The notes under the pieces: model-generated
Told to the model about the DNA's origin: nothing
Seen by the model: the letters and a program-made list of their open reading frames with translations, nothing else
The model's database searches: none
Translations under genes and position numbers: made by a program
Assembly (NCBI GenBank): GCA_017991835.1
Contig: JAGOPY010000010.1
Coordinates: 62,001-126,000, forward strand
Direction of reading: 5' to 3'
Length of the DNA: 64,000 nt
Source of the DNA: Bacteroidales bacterium
GTDB lineage: Bacteria > Bacteroidota > Bacteroidia > Bacteroidales > JAGOPY01
In this document: piece after piece, positions 8,310 through 16,359 of the stretch
Position numbering within the stretch: position 1 is the first letter of the stretch
Layout of the letters: each line of letters opens with the position of its first letter

Positions 8310-11300
8310 TTAGAAAGAAATACTGGTTCCGAATCTGAAAGTCACGGCCGATGGGTACATGCCCCGGTCGATACCGATATCCAGGGAGCTGATCGCGCCA
8401 ATTTCGGGATCTGCACCGGTGTATTTGGTAAAAGTGACAAGGTTTTCAGCAGAGATATAAAATCTCCAGGCGCCGCTTTTTATACGGTCCAGGATCTTTT
8501 TGGGGAGGGTATACCCGATCTGGAGGTTCTTCAGGCGCAGGAAATCTCCATCCTCAATATAGAGGTCGGAGACCCTGTAATTATTATTGACGTCAACCCA
8601 GGCCATGCGTGGAATATCATCGGATGTCCCTTCGCCGGTCCACCTGTCGAGAATAGCTGTTGTGCGATTGGTATAAAACAAATCCTGCCGCTGGGCCCCG
8701 TTGAAGATCTGGTGACCGAAAGCGCCGGTGAACAGGAAGGAGAGGTCGAAGTTCATATACTCAATGCCCCCGTTGATCCCCAGTGTCCAGTCGGGGGTGG
8801 GATTACCGATCATGGTTCGGTCATCTTCGCTGATCTTGTTATCTCCGTTGACATCGACAAACCTGACATCGCCCGGCTTTGCATTGGGTTGCAGGGGAAG
8901 TCCGTCTGAGCCGTAATGCTGGAATACTTCGTTCTCATTCTGGAAGATCCCATCGGTCTTATAGCCCCAGAAATAGGCAATCGGCAGCTCTTCTTCGCAG
9001 CGGGTGACAAACCCGGCTACCGCCCAGGTAGCGCCAGTAAGGAATCCCTGCTCATTGGCGATTTCCGTCATTTTGTTCTTGTTAAAGGCTGCATTAACCC
9101 CGGCATAATAACGGATCTTTTCTTTGTAATGCCTCCAGTTGATTGACATTTCGACCCCTTCGTTCCTGACGCTGCCCACATTGGCAACCGGCGGGTTGTT
9201 ACCCACATATCCGGGAATCTCAATGGTTTCCAGCAGGTCTATCGTATTTTTGATGTAGTAATCGAACGTTGCGGTCAGCCTGTTATTGAACAATCCGGCG
9301 TCGAGTGCGATATCGATCTGTTCCGATTCTTCCCATTTGATATCGGCATTTTCGATATATCCGGGCGAAGCACCGGTATTTGTTGCGCCTCCGAAAATAT
9401 ACCCGCGGCTCTTATCGATGGTTGAAACATACTGATAATAACCGATACGGTCATTTCCGTTAATACCCCATGAAGCCCTGAGTTTGAGGAAATCAACGGG
9501 ACCCAGTTCGGGGATGAATTTCTCCTCGGTCAGCAGCCAGGATACGCCCACCGACGGGAACCAACCGTAACGGTTGTTCGGGCCGAAGTTGGAGGATCCG
9601 TCACGGCGGATGATCCCGGTGAAGGCATATCTGCTTTTAAAGTCGTAGGTGACCCTGCCGATCACGGAAAACAACGCATAATCCCTTGCGCCGCCATTGG
9701 CTCTCCAGGAGGTGTCGGTGGCCATGTTGAGGTAAACATTATCGGGATCGGTAATGGGGACGTCAGCATTAAAACCGCTCAGGTTCTCATAATTGTCTTC
9801 TTTAGCAGAAGTACCGGCCAATAGCGAGAAAGAATGATCTTTAATCTTTTTGGTGTAGGTCAGGGTATTTTCCCACTGCCAGTTGAAATAGCGGTCCATC
9901 GATTTGGAAACGTTGGTCTTATCGGTATTTGACTGGGAACCGTTCAGAAAATAGAGCGGGCCATAGGTGTCCCAATGTACGTATGCCAGATCGGTTCCAA
10001 GGGTTGACCTGAATTTCAGCCCTTCGAAAAAGGTAATTTCACCGAAAATGTTTCCGACGAATTTGTCGACCCGGGTTTCGCCGGTCTGGATTGCCAGTAA
10101 AGCAATGGGGTTAACTACTTCGGCATCAAGGTAATCAGAAATGCCAAAAACTTTCCCGTCCGGTGTTTTGACCACCGGCTGATCAGAGAACGGAGACTGG
10201 CTGAGTTTTTCGGGATCGGTTTCATAGAGCGGCGTCAAAGGATCGAGGTTAAGGGCGCTGCTGTAGGCTGTATTGAACGACCCGTTACTGGAGATTCCCC
10301 GGCGTGTGAGGCTGGAATAGGCCAGGTCGCTGCCGAAAGTAAACCAGTTGGTGGCTTTGACCTGTCCGTTGAGCCGGGCTGTAATACGGTCGAATTGTGA
10401 TTTTTCCCCGCCGATGATACCCTGCTGTGAGAAATAGGAAACGGATGAAGCATAGGTTGTTTTATCATTTCCGCCGGCAATGCTCAGTTCATAATTACTG
10501 ACCGGGGCATTTTTGGTGAAAAGGTACTCCTGCCAGTCGGTATTGGCTGTCGGGACTTCTGTTAAGTCGAAGGGTTCGGCCCGGTCGCTGTTTCTAGCCG
10601 CTTCGTTCCAGATCTTCCGGTATTCGTCGGCGTCGAGCATTTCGAGTTTTTTACCGACGTTCTGGATTCCATAGTAAGTCGAGAAGTTGAGGCTCATTTT
10701 GCCGGCTGTCCCAGTTTTCGTGGTGATCAGGACGACGCCGTTGGCAGCCCTGGCGCCATAGATGGCCGCCGAGGCGGCATCTTTCAGCACGTCGATCGAC
10801 TGGATATCTCCGGGGTTCAGGTAGTCGATCCCGCCGACGACCATTCCGTCGACGACGTAGAGCGGGTTGGAGTCCATCGTGGTGCCGGTTCCGCGGATAC
10901 GCACGGTAGGCGCTTCACCCGGCTGCCCCGACATCTGGGTTACCTGCACGCCGGCGGCCTGGCCCTGCATCGCCTGCTCGATGCGCAGAACAGGGATCTT
11001 TTCGATCTTCTCGGCATCAACCGTAGAGATAGAGCCCGTCACCACTTTCTTTTTCTGGGTGCCGTATCCGATCACCACCACCTCATCCAGTTCGGTCAGG
11101 GATGGAACCAGTATGACATCGACTTCAATATTACCCGAAATAGGGACTTCCAGTGTTTTATACCCGATACAGGAAAAGACCAGGGTATCCATTCGGTTCG
11201 ATACGGTAAAATTGTAATTCCCGTTTACATCGGTAACGGTTCCATTGGTCGTACCTTTTTCAATGACAGATACGCCGGGTATGCCCAGCTGGCCATCATC

Positions 11301-11405
11301 TGCCTCGCTAACTCTTCCTTTGACCGGATAGTTCTGGGCCAATAAACCCGCAGAAAAACAGGTCAGGATGAGTGAAATCATTAATTTGTAAAGATTTAGC
11401 TTCAT
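8310..11405 (-). CDS. susC: SusC/RagA-family TonB-dependent outer-membrane transporter
   Basis: A protein of 1031 residues from the ATG at 11405. A longer frame to 11456 would run into the GH16 gene, and the later ATG gives a proper signal peptide (KLNLYKLMISLILTCFSAGLLAQ). Order of parts: signal, carboxypeptidase-regulatory-like domain (KGRVSEADDG, then TDVNGNYNFTV), SusC signature (EVVVIGYGTQKKK), plug domain with RIRGTGT and VVDGM, then the beta-barrel ending in an aromatic residue (TFRFGTSISF). It imports oligosaccharides using the proton-motive force through TonB-ExbBD, which are not in this window. It lies 16 bases after GH16 and 18 before susD, so the three form one transcript. Confidence 0.96.
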   Translation of the reverse strand: MKLNLYKLMISLILTCFSAGLLAQNYPVKGRVSEADDGQLGIPGVSVIEKGTTNGTVTDVNGNYNFTVSNRMDTLVFSCIGYKTLEVPISGNIEVDVILVPSLTELDEVVVIGYGTQKKKVVTGSISTVDAEKIEKIPVLRIEQAMQGQAAGVQVTQMSGQPGEAPTVRIRGTGTTMDSNPLYVVDGMVVGGIDYLNPGDIQSIDVLKDAASAAIYGARAANGVVLITTKTGTAGKMSLNFSTYYGIQNVGKKLEMLDADEYRKIWNEAARNSDRAEPFDLTEVPTANTDWQEYLFTKNAPVSNYELSIAGGNDKTTYASSVSYFSQQGIIGGEKSQFDRITARLNGQVKATNWFTFGSDLAYSSLTRRGISSNGSFNTAYSSALNLDPLTPLYETDPEKLSQSPFSDQPVVKTPDGKVFGISDYLDAEVVNPIALLAIQTGETRVDKFVGNIFGEITFFEGLKFRSTLGTDLAYVHWDTYGPLYFLNGSQSNTDKTNVSKSMDRYFNWQWENTLTYTKKIKDHSFSLLAGTSAKEDNYENLSGFNADVPITDPDNVYLNMATDTSWRANGGARDYALFSVIGRVTYDFKSRYAFTGIIRRDGSSNFGPNNRYGWFPSVGVSWLLTEEKFIPELGPVDFLKLRASWGINGNDRIGYYQYVSTIDKSRGYIFGGATNTGASPGYIENADIKWEESEQIDIALDAGLFNNRLTATFDYYIKNTIDLLETIEIPGYVGNNPPVANVGSVRNEGVEMSINWRHYKEKIRYYAGVNAAFNKNKMTEIANEQGFLTGATWAVAGFVTRCEEELPIAYFWGYKTDGIFQNENEVFQHYGSDGLPLQPNAKPGDVRFVDVNGDNKISEDDRTMIGNPTPDWTLGINGGIEYMNFDLSFLFTGAFGHQIFNGAQRQDLFYTNRTTAILDRWTGEGTSDDIPRMAWVDVNNNYRVSDLYIEDGDFLRLKNLQIGYTLPKKILDRIKSGAWRFYISAENLVTFTKYTGADPEIGAISSLDIGIDRGMYPSAVTFRFGTSISF

Positions 11406-11421
11406 CTGTTTATAATTTAAG

Positions 11422-12540
11422 TTATTTGGATTTTTGGAAAACACGGATGTAATCAACTTTCATTTGCTGGGGGAAAAGTGTTGTATTATCGGGATTTCCC
11501 GGCCAGATGCCACCGACAGCGACATTGAAAATAAAGAAATGTTTCTGGTGGAATTCACTGAGGGCTGCAGGGGTAATATCTATCGTAAAATAGAGCTGAT
11601 CATCGACATAGGACTTGATAGTGTATTCATCCCAGATGATTGAAAAAACATGGTATTTTTCGTGGAAGTTTTTACCGGTGGTGGTGTAGCTCAGTCCGTA
11701 GCTGGCATGGCCATTTCCGTCGTCCCAGTGCATGGTGCTATGTACGGTGTTTTCCCGTCCCTGGCCGCCGATCATCTCCATAATGTCGATTTCACCGCAT
11801 TTCGGCCAGCCGACGGAGGAGATATTTTGCCCCAGCATCCATAATGCCGGCCAGATTCCCTGTCCTTCAGGCAATACCGCCCGGATATCGACACGGCCAT
11901 ACTGGAATGACTTTTTATTCTGCGTGATCATTCGGGCGGAGGTATAGTTATGGCCCCCGAAATTTTCTTTTCGGGCTTCAATAGTCAGTGTGCCTTCCGA
12001 TACCCAGGCATTCTCGGAGCGGTAATACTGGAGTTCGTTGTTGTACCATTCGCCCCCGACTTCAAACGTCCAGTTAGAAGGTTCAACCGCCGAACCATTG
12101 AATTCATCCTGCCAGACCACAGAGTACCCGGCATAGGAAAGAGCGCTGAAGTATCCGCTGTCGAGCGGGACCGGGCCATCCGGAACCAACTGGATCACAA
12201 TTTCTTTGCTGCCTTTGATATATCTTCCCGATTCGCCGTAGGCCCGGACCGTGATTTCATACGTTGCTTCACCGGGTCCGAAAGAGTATTCAAAGTAGCC
12301 GGTAGTATTGGAATCTGCCGGATTTGTTTCAGCATCGATATAAAGCAGGTATCTGACCGTATTCTCTGCAGTGGCTTGTAAAGTGACATCACCGGTTTCC
12401 GTATCGACCGACAGGACCGTAACACTCAGATTGGCCGGATCGCCGGTTCCGTCAGGCTTATCAGAATTGTCACAAAATACAAAAAGAAAGGATAAAATGA
12501 TGGAGATCATCGATATACGCGTAAAGTGAAACATTGTCAT
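11422..12540 (-). CDS. GH16 endo-beta-1,3-glucanase (laminarinase-like) lipoprotein
   Basis: A 372-residue glycoside hydrolase. The N-terminus is a lipoprotein signal (SIILSFLFVFC, then DNSDK), placing it on the cell surface. A beta-sandwich-like region at about residues 35-115 comes before the catalytic domain, which starts near WQDEFNGSAVEPSNW. The active-site motif is GEIDIMEMIGG: E-x-D-x-x-E with the extra residue that is typical of laminarinases rather than agarases or carrageenases. Other GH16 marks are WPALWMLG and the C-terminal MKVDYIRVFQ. It should cut beta-1,3 or mixed-linkage glucan outside the cell and feed the SusC/SusD pair downstream. It is the first gene of the operon, which is less common than SusC first. 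Confidence 0.92.
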   Translation of the reverse strand: MTMFHFTRISMISIILSFLFVFCDNSDKPDGTGDPANLSVTVLSVDTETGDVTLQATAENTVRYLLYIDAETNPADSNTTGYFEYSFGPGEATYEITVRAYGESGRYIKGSKEIVIQLVPDGPVPLDSGYFSALSYAGYSVVWQDEFNGSAVEPSNWTFEVGGEWYNNELQYYRSENAWVSEGTLTIEARKENFGGHNYTSARMITQNKKSFQYGRVDIRAVLPEGQGIWPALWMLGQNISSVGWPKCGEIDIMEMIGGQGRENTVHSTMHWDDGNGHASYGLSYTTTGKNFHEKYHVFSIIWDEYTIKSYVDDQLYFTIDITPAALSEFHQKHFFIFNVAVGGIWPGNPDNTTLFPQQMKVDYIRVFQKSK

Positions 12541-12559
12541 ATCTTAGTGTTATCTGATT

Positions 12560-12567
12560 CAAAAATA
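12560..12567 (-). promoter_or_regulatory. Candidate -7 box for the GH16-susC-susD operon
   Basis: On the minus strand TATTTTTG fits the Bacteroidota -7 consensus TAnnTTTG. It lies about 20 bases before the GH16 start. No clear TTTG -33 box is seen at the expected distance, so support is partial. Confidence 0.35.
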
Positions 12568-12617
12568 CATTAAAATAATACTTATCATTGCATTCCCATA
12601 AATAAACCATTTTAAGT

Positions 12618-13895
12618 ATGAATACCCTTAAAAAGCCAAAATCACTGGAAATACTCAATGATGACTGGATGGCTGTCGTAGTGGGCTTTATCATCATTGC
12701 CCTGACCATTCTGATTTACGAGTTTGTGCCATCATTGCCCGATCTTTTCAAGCCGAAGGACAAATGGAGCGGTACCGATTTTCTGACCGGGTTCCTGTCG
12801 AAGCCAAACCTTCTGAGGATCGTCTATATTTTTGTCTTTTTTGCTATCCTGGCCTGGCTGGGGCTGAAGTTTGCCGGAAAAAAAACCACCTATTTCCTGG
12901 GCTCCTTTGGGGTCATAGCTGTGCTGGCCATCCTGGCGCAGGTGATCTCGACCCACACCTCGATCAAAGCAGTAAGCCTGGAGACAGTATTCTTTTCTAT
13001 CCTGCTGGGTTTGCTGATCTCCAATACCATGAAGCTGCCCGAATGGCTCAAACAATCGGTGCAAAGCGAGTTCTACATCAAGATCGGGCTGGTGCTGCTG
13101 GGGACCTCGGTGCTGTTTACGAAGATCATGTCGGCGGGAGCGCTGGGGCTGGTGCAGGCGCTGGTCGTCGTCGTTTCGGTCTGGTACATCGCTTTCTGGA
13201 TCTCGCGCAAGCTGAAGATCGATCCGGAGATGTCGACGATGCTGGCCTCGGCCGTTTCGATCTGCGGCGTGTCGGCGGCCATCGCCACCTGCGGCGCTAT
13301 AAAAGGCGACAGCAAAAAGCTCTCTTACGTTATTTCGCTGGTGTTGATCGTCGCTATTCCGATGATGATCTTCATGCCTTACCTGGCCAAATGGATGGGG
13401 CTTTCGCAGGAGGTAGCCGGCGCCTGGATCGGTGGGACGATCGATACGACCGGGGCCGTGGTCGCTTCGGGAACCATTATCGGGGAGATCGCCCAGAAGT
13501 ATGCCGTTATCATCAAATCGGCACAGAATGTGCTGCTCGGCCTCGCCGCGTTCGCCATTTCGATCTATTGGTCGTATTCGCAAAAATCGCCGTCGGCCGA
13601 AAAACCGACCACAAGAATTATCTGGGACCGCTTTCCGAAGTTCGTCATCGGTTTTATCCTTGCATCGCTGTTGTTCTCATTTGCGCTCGACGCCGAGACG
13701 GTCAAACAGGCCGGCGACACGATCAAAGGTTACCAGAACATATGGTTCAGTATGGCTTTTGTGTGCATAGGGTTGGAAACCCGGTTCCGCGAAATCTTCA
13801 CCGCTGAAAACCGCAAACCCCTGTACGCCTTCCTGATCGCACAAACCATCAATATCATCATCACCTTAATTATTGCATATTTATTGTTCAGATAA
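12618..13895 (+). CDS. YeiH/UPF0324-family putative sulfate exporter-type membrane protein
   Basis: A 425-residue membrane protein with about ten hydrophobic segments. It carries the family marks SVSICGVSAAIATCGAIKG (from about residue 215) and AGAWIGGTIDTTGAVVASG (near 270), and it ends in a membrane helix. The family is often labelled a putative sulfate exporter, but for most members the substrate has not been shown. The N-terminal part has two more hydrophobic stretches before the core than short members have. The gene stands alone between divergent GH16 and a tRNA, so context does not help to name the substrate. Codon choice becomes GC-rich in the middle of the gene (13080-13300) compared with its ends. 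Confidence 0.85.
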   Translation: MNTLKKPKSLEILNDDWMAVVVGFIIIALTILIYEFVPSLPDLFKPKDKWSGTDFLTGFLSKPNLLRIVYIFVFFAILAWLGLKFAGKKTTYFLGSFGVIAVLAILAQVISTHTSIKAVSLETVFFSILLGLLISNTMKLPEWLKQSVQSEFYIKIGLVLLGTSVLFTKIMSAGALGLVQALVVVVSVWYIAFWISRKLKIDPEMSTMLASAVSICGVSAAIATCGAIKGDSKKLSYVISLVLIVAIPMMIFMPYLAKWMGLSQEVAGAWIGGTIDTTGAVVASGTIIGEIAQKYAVIIKSAQNVLLGLAAFAISIYWSYSQKSPSAEKPTTRIIWDRFPKFVIGFILASLLFSFALDAETVKQAGDTIKGYQNIWFSMAFVCIGLETRFREIFTAENRKPLYAFLIAQTINIIITLIIAYLLFR

Positions 13896-13904
13896 TATCA
13901 GGCG

Positions 13905-13982
13905 ATTAATTCTTAATTCTTAATTTTGAATTCTTAATTTTGAATTACTCATTATTCATTACTCATTAAAAATTAAGAATTA
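13905..13982. repeat. AT-rich low-complexity repeat before tRNA-Ala
   Basis: Units such as TTAATTCTTAATT, TTTGAATTC and ACTCATTATTCATT repeat here, and the stretch ends in AAAAATTAAGAATTA. Similar text is found at 21150-21190 and 59125-59175, so it is one of several dispersed intergenic repeats. Confidence 0.7.
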
Positions 13983-13989
13983 GCATTTC

Positions 13990-14066
13990 GGGGTATTAGC
14001 TCAGATGGCCAGAGCGCTGCGTTCGCAATGCAGAAGTCACCGGTTCGACTCCGGTATACTCCACCA
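13990..14066 (+). tRNA. tRNA-Ala (anticodon CGC)
   Basis: A 77-base cloverleaf with encoded CCA. The acceptor pairs GGGGTAT with ATACTCC and includes the G3:U70 wobble pair that identifies alanine tRNAs. The anticodon arm is CTGCG-TTCGCAA-TGCAG, with anticodon CGC reading GCG. The T arm is ACCGG-TTCGACT-CCGGT. AT-rich repeats lie directly upstream, and the next gene starts just downstream. Confidence 0.95.
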
Positions 14067-14078
14067 ACATGTTCCATT

Positions 14079-15875
14079 TTGCGTTTTGCATTTTTCATTT
14101 TGCATTTACCCGGTTTCCGGATTTTTATTCCGGGTATCCTGGCGTTTATTGTCTTCCTGACTGATGATCTTGCCGGTCAGTCCATTTGCGAGAAGGCCAC
14201 GCAGAGCGTTCTGAACGATGCTGGTCACCAGGCGTCGCGGTGGTACTTCGGGGAGTATGCCGGGCTGGATTTCAGGCAGGGCAACCCGGTGGTGGACCTG
14301 ACCAATGACTGGATCAATGCTATAACAAGCCCGGCAATTATCAGCGACAGTGCAGGTGAGATCCTGTTTTTTACGAATGGGATAAGAGTATTTAACCGCC
14401 TTGGGGATACGATGCCCAACGGGTCGGGATTGCATGCTTTTACCGGCCATCCGATGCCGGTTTTAATTGTTCCCTGGCCGGGCCGTGACAGTCTCTACTA
14501 TGTGATCACCACCGGAAGGATAAAACAAAATGAGAATGATCAGAGTACTATTTACGGTCTGGAGTATCATGTGGTAAATATGAACCTGGATTCGGGATAT
14601 GGCGATATTGACTTGAAAAATAAGGTTTTGCTTGAGCCTGAGGTGTCGCCGAAAGTTTGTGCAGTGAAACACAGCAATGGGACAGGTTACTGGCTGGTGG
14701 CTCACAGGTTCAATTCGAACGAATTTTGCTCGTTTCTGATTACGGAAGAAGGAATTGATACCGCCGGCTACGTTTCCAGTTTTATCGGAACCCCACACCT
14801 GGGGCCGGGAGAGACCAACAATGGGATTGGGTATATGAAAATCAGCCCGGATGGTACAAAAATCGCGCTGGCGATTTTCGGATCGGATATTTGCGAAGTG
14901 TTTGATTTTGACGCGTCGACCGGCGTGGTCTCCAATGTCATCACTTCCGAACCTGTTTTTGATGAATTATTCGGGGTGGAGTTTTCACCCGATTCCCGGT
15001 TTCTTTATCTGACCATTACCTCAGTGTCGTTACCGACGCCGGCTTATACACCCCCATCTTACCTTTTTCAAATGGATATGAATGCCGGAACAAGCATTTT
15101 CGAACCGGGATCATTTGATACCATCGCTTTCGATACCACAGGCAGTTATTTCGGGGGCATTCAGCTGGGTCCCGACGGCAGGATCTATGTTTCCCGGTCG
15201 CCTTACGGAAACTCGGTTATCAGCGTTATTCAAAATCCCAAAAGAAAAGGAAGCGCCTGTAACTTTATTTCCAACGCCATCGATCTGCAAGGCAGGCACA
15301 GCCGCTTCGGTTTTCCGAATTTCATCCAGTCATGGTTGGATCTTCCCCACTTTTCCGCGAATTCAACCGGTAACAATTTCGAGTATGCTTTTACCCTGCA
15401 GGATGATTCAAATATCGATGAGATTTTATGGGATTTCGGCGATCCGGGAAGCAGCCAGAATACCTCAACGGATTTTCAACCGTTACATGTGTTTTCTTCC
15501 GAAGGGACCTACGAAGTGTCGGTGACAGAGTTCGCAGGCCGGACAGCTTATGGCCCGTATACCGAAACGATCGTCATACCCAGCACCTCCGGAATAGATG
15601 ATGCCGTTGATGTTTCCGGTTTTTGCAAAGTTTATCCGAATCCCGGCAATGGAGATCTCAGGATTGTTTTTGATGAATCCCAGAAAAGAGTGATGATCAG
15701 CGTGAAGAATTCGCTGGGTCATCATCTGCTTGGACCTGTCTCTTATAATAAATTAGCCGAAGATTCTGAAATCTATTTGGATATTTCCGAGTTGGGTAAA
15801 GGATTATTCTTTCTTGTATTTAAAAATGAAAGAGGCGATCATTATACCATAAAATATCTGCTCAGGGAGGAATGA
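14079..15875 (+). CDS. Secreted WYFG-type repeat protein with PKD domain and T9SS type A tail
   Basis: A protein of about 598 residues that is probably exported by T9SS. An ATG at 14028 is in frame but lies inside the tRNA, so I place the start at the TTG at 14079 or 14100; both leave a hydrophobic signal (RIFIPGILAFIVFLTDDLAGQ). After it comes the motif WYFGEYAGLDF and a region like ISDSAGEILFFTNG, known from large Bacteroidota surface proteins with a propeller-like fold. A PKD-like domain lies near the C-terminal third (ILWDFGDPGSSQNTS, then PLHVFSSEGTYEVSV). The end is a type A sorting domain (CKVYPNPGNGDLRIVF, then GLFFLVFKNERGDHYTIKYLL). Substrate or partner is unknown. The start is the least certain part. 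Confidence 0.82.
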   Translation: MRFAFFILHLPGFRIFIPGILAFIVFLTDDLAGQSICEKATQSVLNDAGHQASRWYFGEYAGLDFRQGNPVVDLTNDWINAITSPAIISDSAGEILFFTNGIRVFNRLGDTMPNGSGLHAFTGHPMPVLIVPWPGRDSLYYVITTGRIKQNENDQSTIYGLEYHVVNMNLDSGYGDIDLKNKVLLEPEVSPKVCAVKHSNGTGYWLVAHRFNSNEFCSFLITEEGIDTAGYVSSFIGTPHLGPGETNNGIGYMKISPDGTKIALAIFGSDICEVFDFDASTGVVSNVITSEPVFDELFGVEFSPDSRFLYLTITSVSLPTPAYTPPSYLFQMDMNAGTSIFEPGSFDTIAFDTTGSYFGGIQLGPDGRIYVSRSPYGNSVISVIQNPKRKGSACNFISNAIDLQGRHSRFGFPNFIQSWLDLPHFSANSTGNNFEYAFTLQDDSNIDEILWDFGDPGSSQNTSTDFQPLHVFSSEGTYEVSVTEFAGRTAYGPYTETIVIPSTSGIDDAVDVSGFCKVYPNPGNGDLRIVFDESQKRVMISVKNSLGHHLLGPVSYNKLAEDSEIYLDISELGKGLFFLVFKNERGDHYTIKYLLREE

Positions 15876-15892
15876 ATTGGCTATATCATTAG

Positions 15893-16005
15893 TTTAAACC
15901 ACAAAGGAACACCAAGGATTTCACGAAGGAACACAAAGTTTATTATTTGATAATCTGATACTTTGTGCGCCTTTGTGATGTACTTTGTGCGCCTGTGTGG
16001 TTAAA
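15893..16005. repeat. Dispersed CACAAAG...CTTTGTG inverted repeat, copy 1
   Basis: It begins TTTAAACCACAAAGG and ends GCCTGTGTGGTTAAA. Several CACAAAG units on the left face CTTTGTG units on the right, so the transcript can fold into a long imperfect hairpin. Related elements lie at 37488, 40205 and 60404. Confidence 0.75.
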
Positions 16006-16092
16006 AATAGACTTTGGAGACAGCCTCATCGCGAATCAAACAATTATCCTGAGCGCGGAAAAGTGTCCGTAAATTAGAATCAATATAAATAT

Positions 16093-16100
16093 TACCTTTG
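16093..16100 (+). promoter_or_regulatory. Candidate -7 box (TACCTTTG) for metH
   Basis: TACCTTTG followed by C fits TAnnTTTG exactly. It lies about 260 bases before the proposed metH start, leaving a long leader with two small hairpins. No TTTG is seen at -33. Confidence 0.35.
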
Positions 16101-16359
16101 CATTCTGAAAACCGGCAATAAATGACCGCACCAGCAAACTACTCCCTTCCAATGCCTATGTGCATGGCATGAGCCTTCAGCAATGCTTATGCCGAAGGCG
16201 TGATCCATAAAACCACACACTAATTCAAAAAGGCTCAATTGTTCTATTGTCCGATTGTTATTTTTAATAAATGACCAAAAACAAATGACTGATCCTTCGC
16301 CCGCCTGCGGCGGACTCAGGACAAGCGACCAACGATTAACGACTAACGACTTTTTTCCA

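Larger units (their letters stand above)
15876..16359 (+). other. Repeat-filled gap before metH
   Basis: These 484 bases carry no convincing gene. In order they hold the CACAAAG/CTTTGTG palindrome (15893-16005), a TACCTTTG -7 box (16093-16100) and two small hairpins (ATGCC/GGCAT at 16152-16170; GCCTTC/GAAGGC at 16173-16199). Then come a CAATTGTTC-type repeat (16236-16260) and a CCGCCTGCGGCGG palindrome near 16300. I see no SAM or cobalamin riboswitch that I can recognise. Confidence 0.6.

Noticed and set aside
12764-13807. 347-codon open frame on the plus strand
   Set aside because: It overlaps the YeiH-type gene in another frame. Its protein is rich in Arg, Gly and Asp and shows none of the membrane pattern.
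14028-14078. ATG start for the WYFG/PKD gene
   Set aside because: The codon lies inside the tRNA-Ala anticodon arm and would code tRNA sequence as protein; a TTG downstream is more likely.
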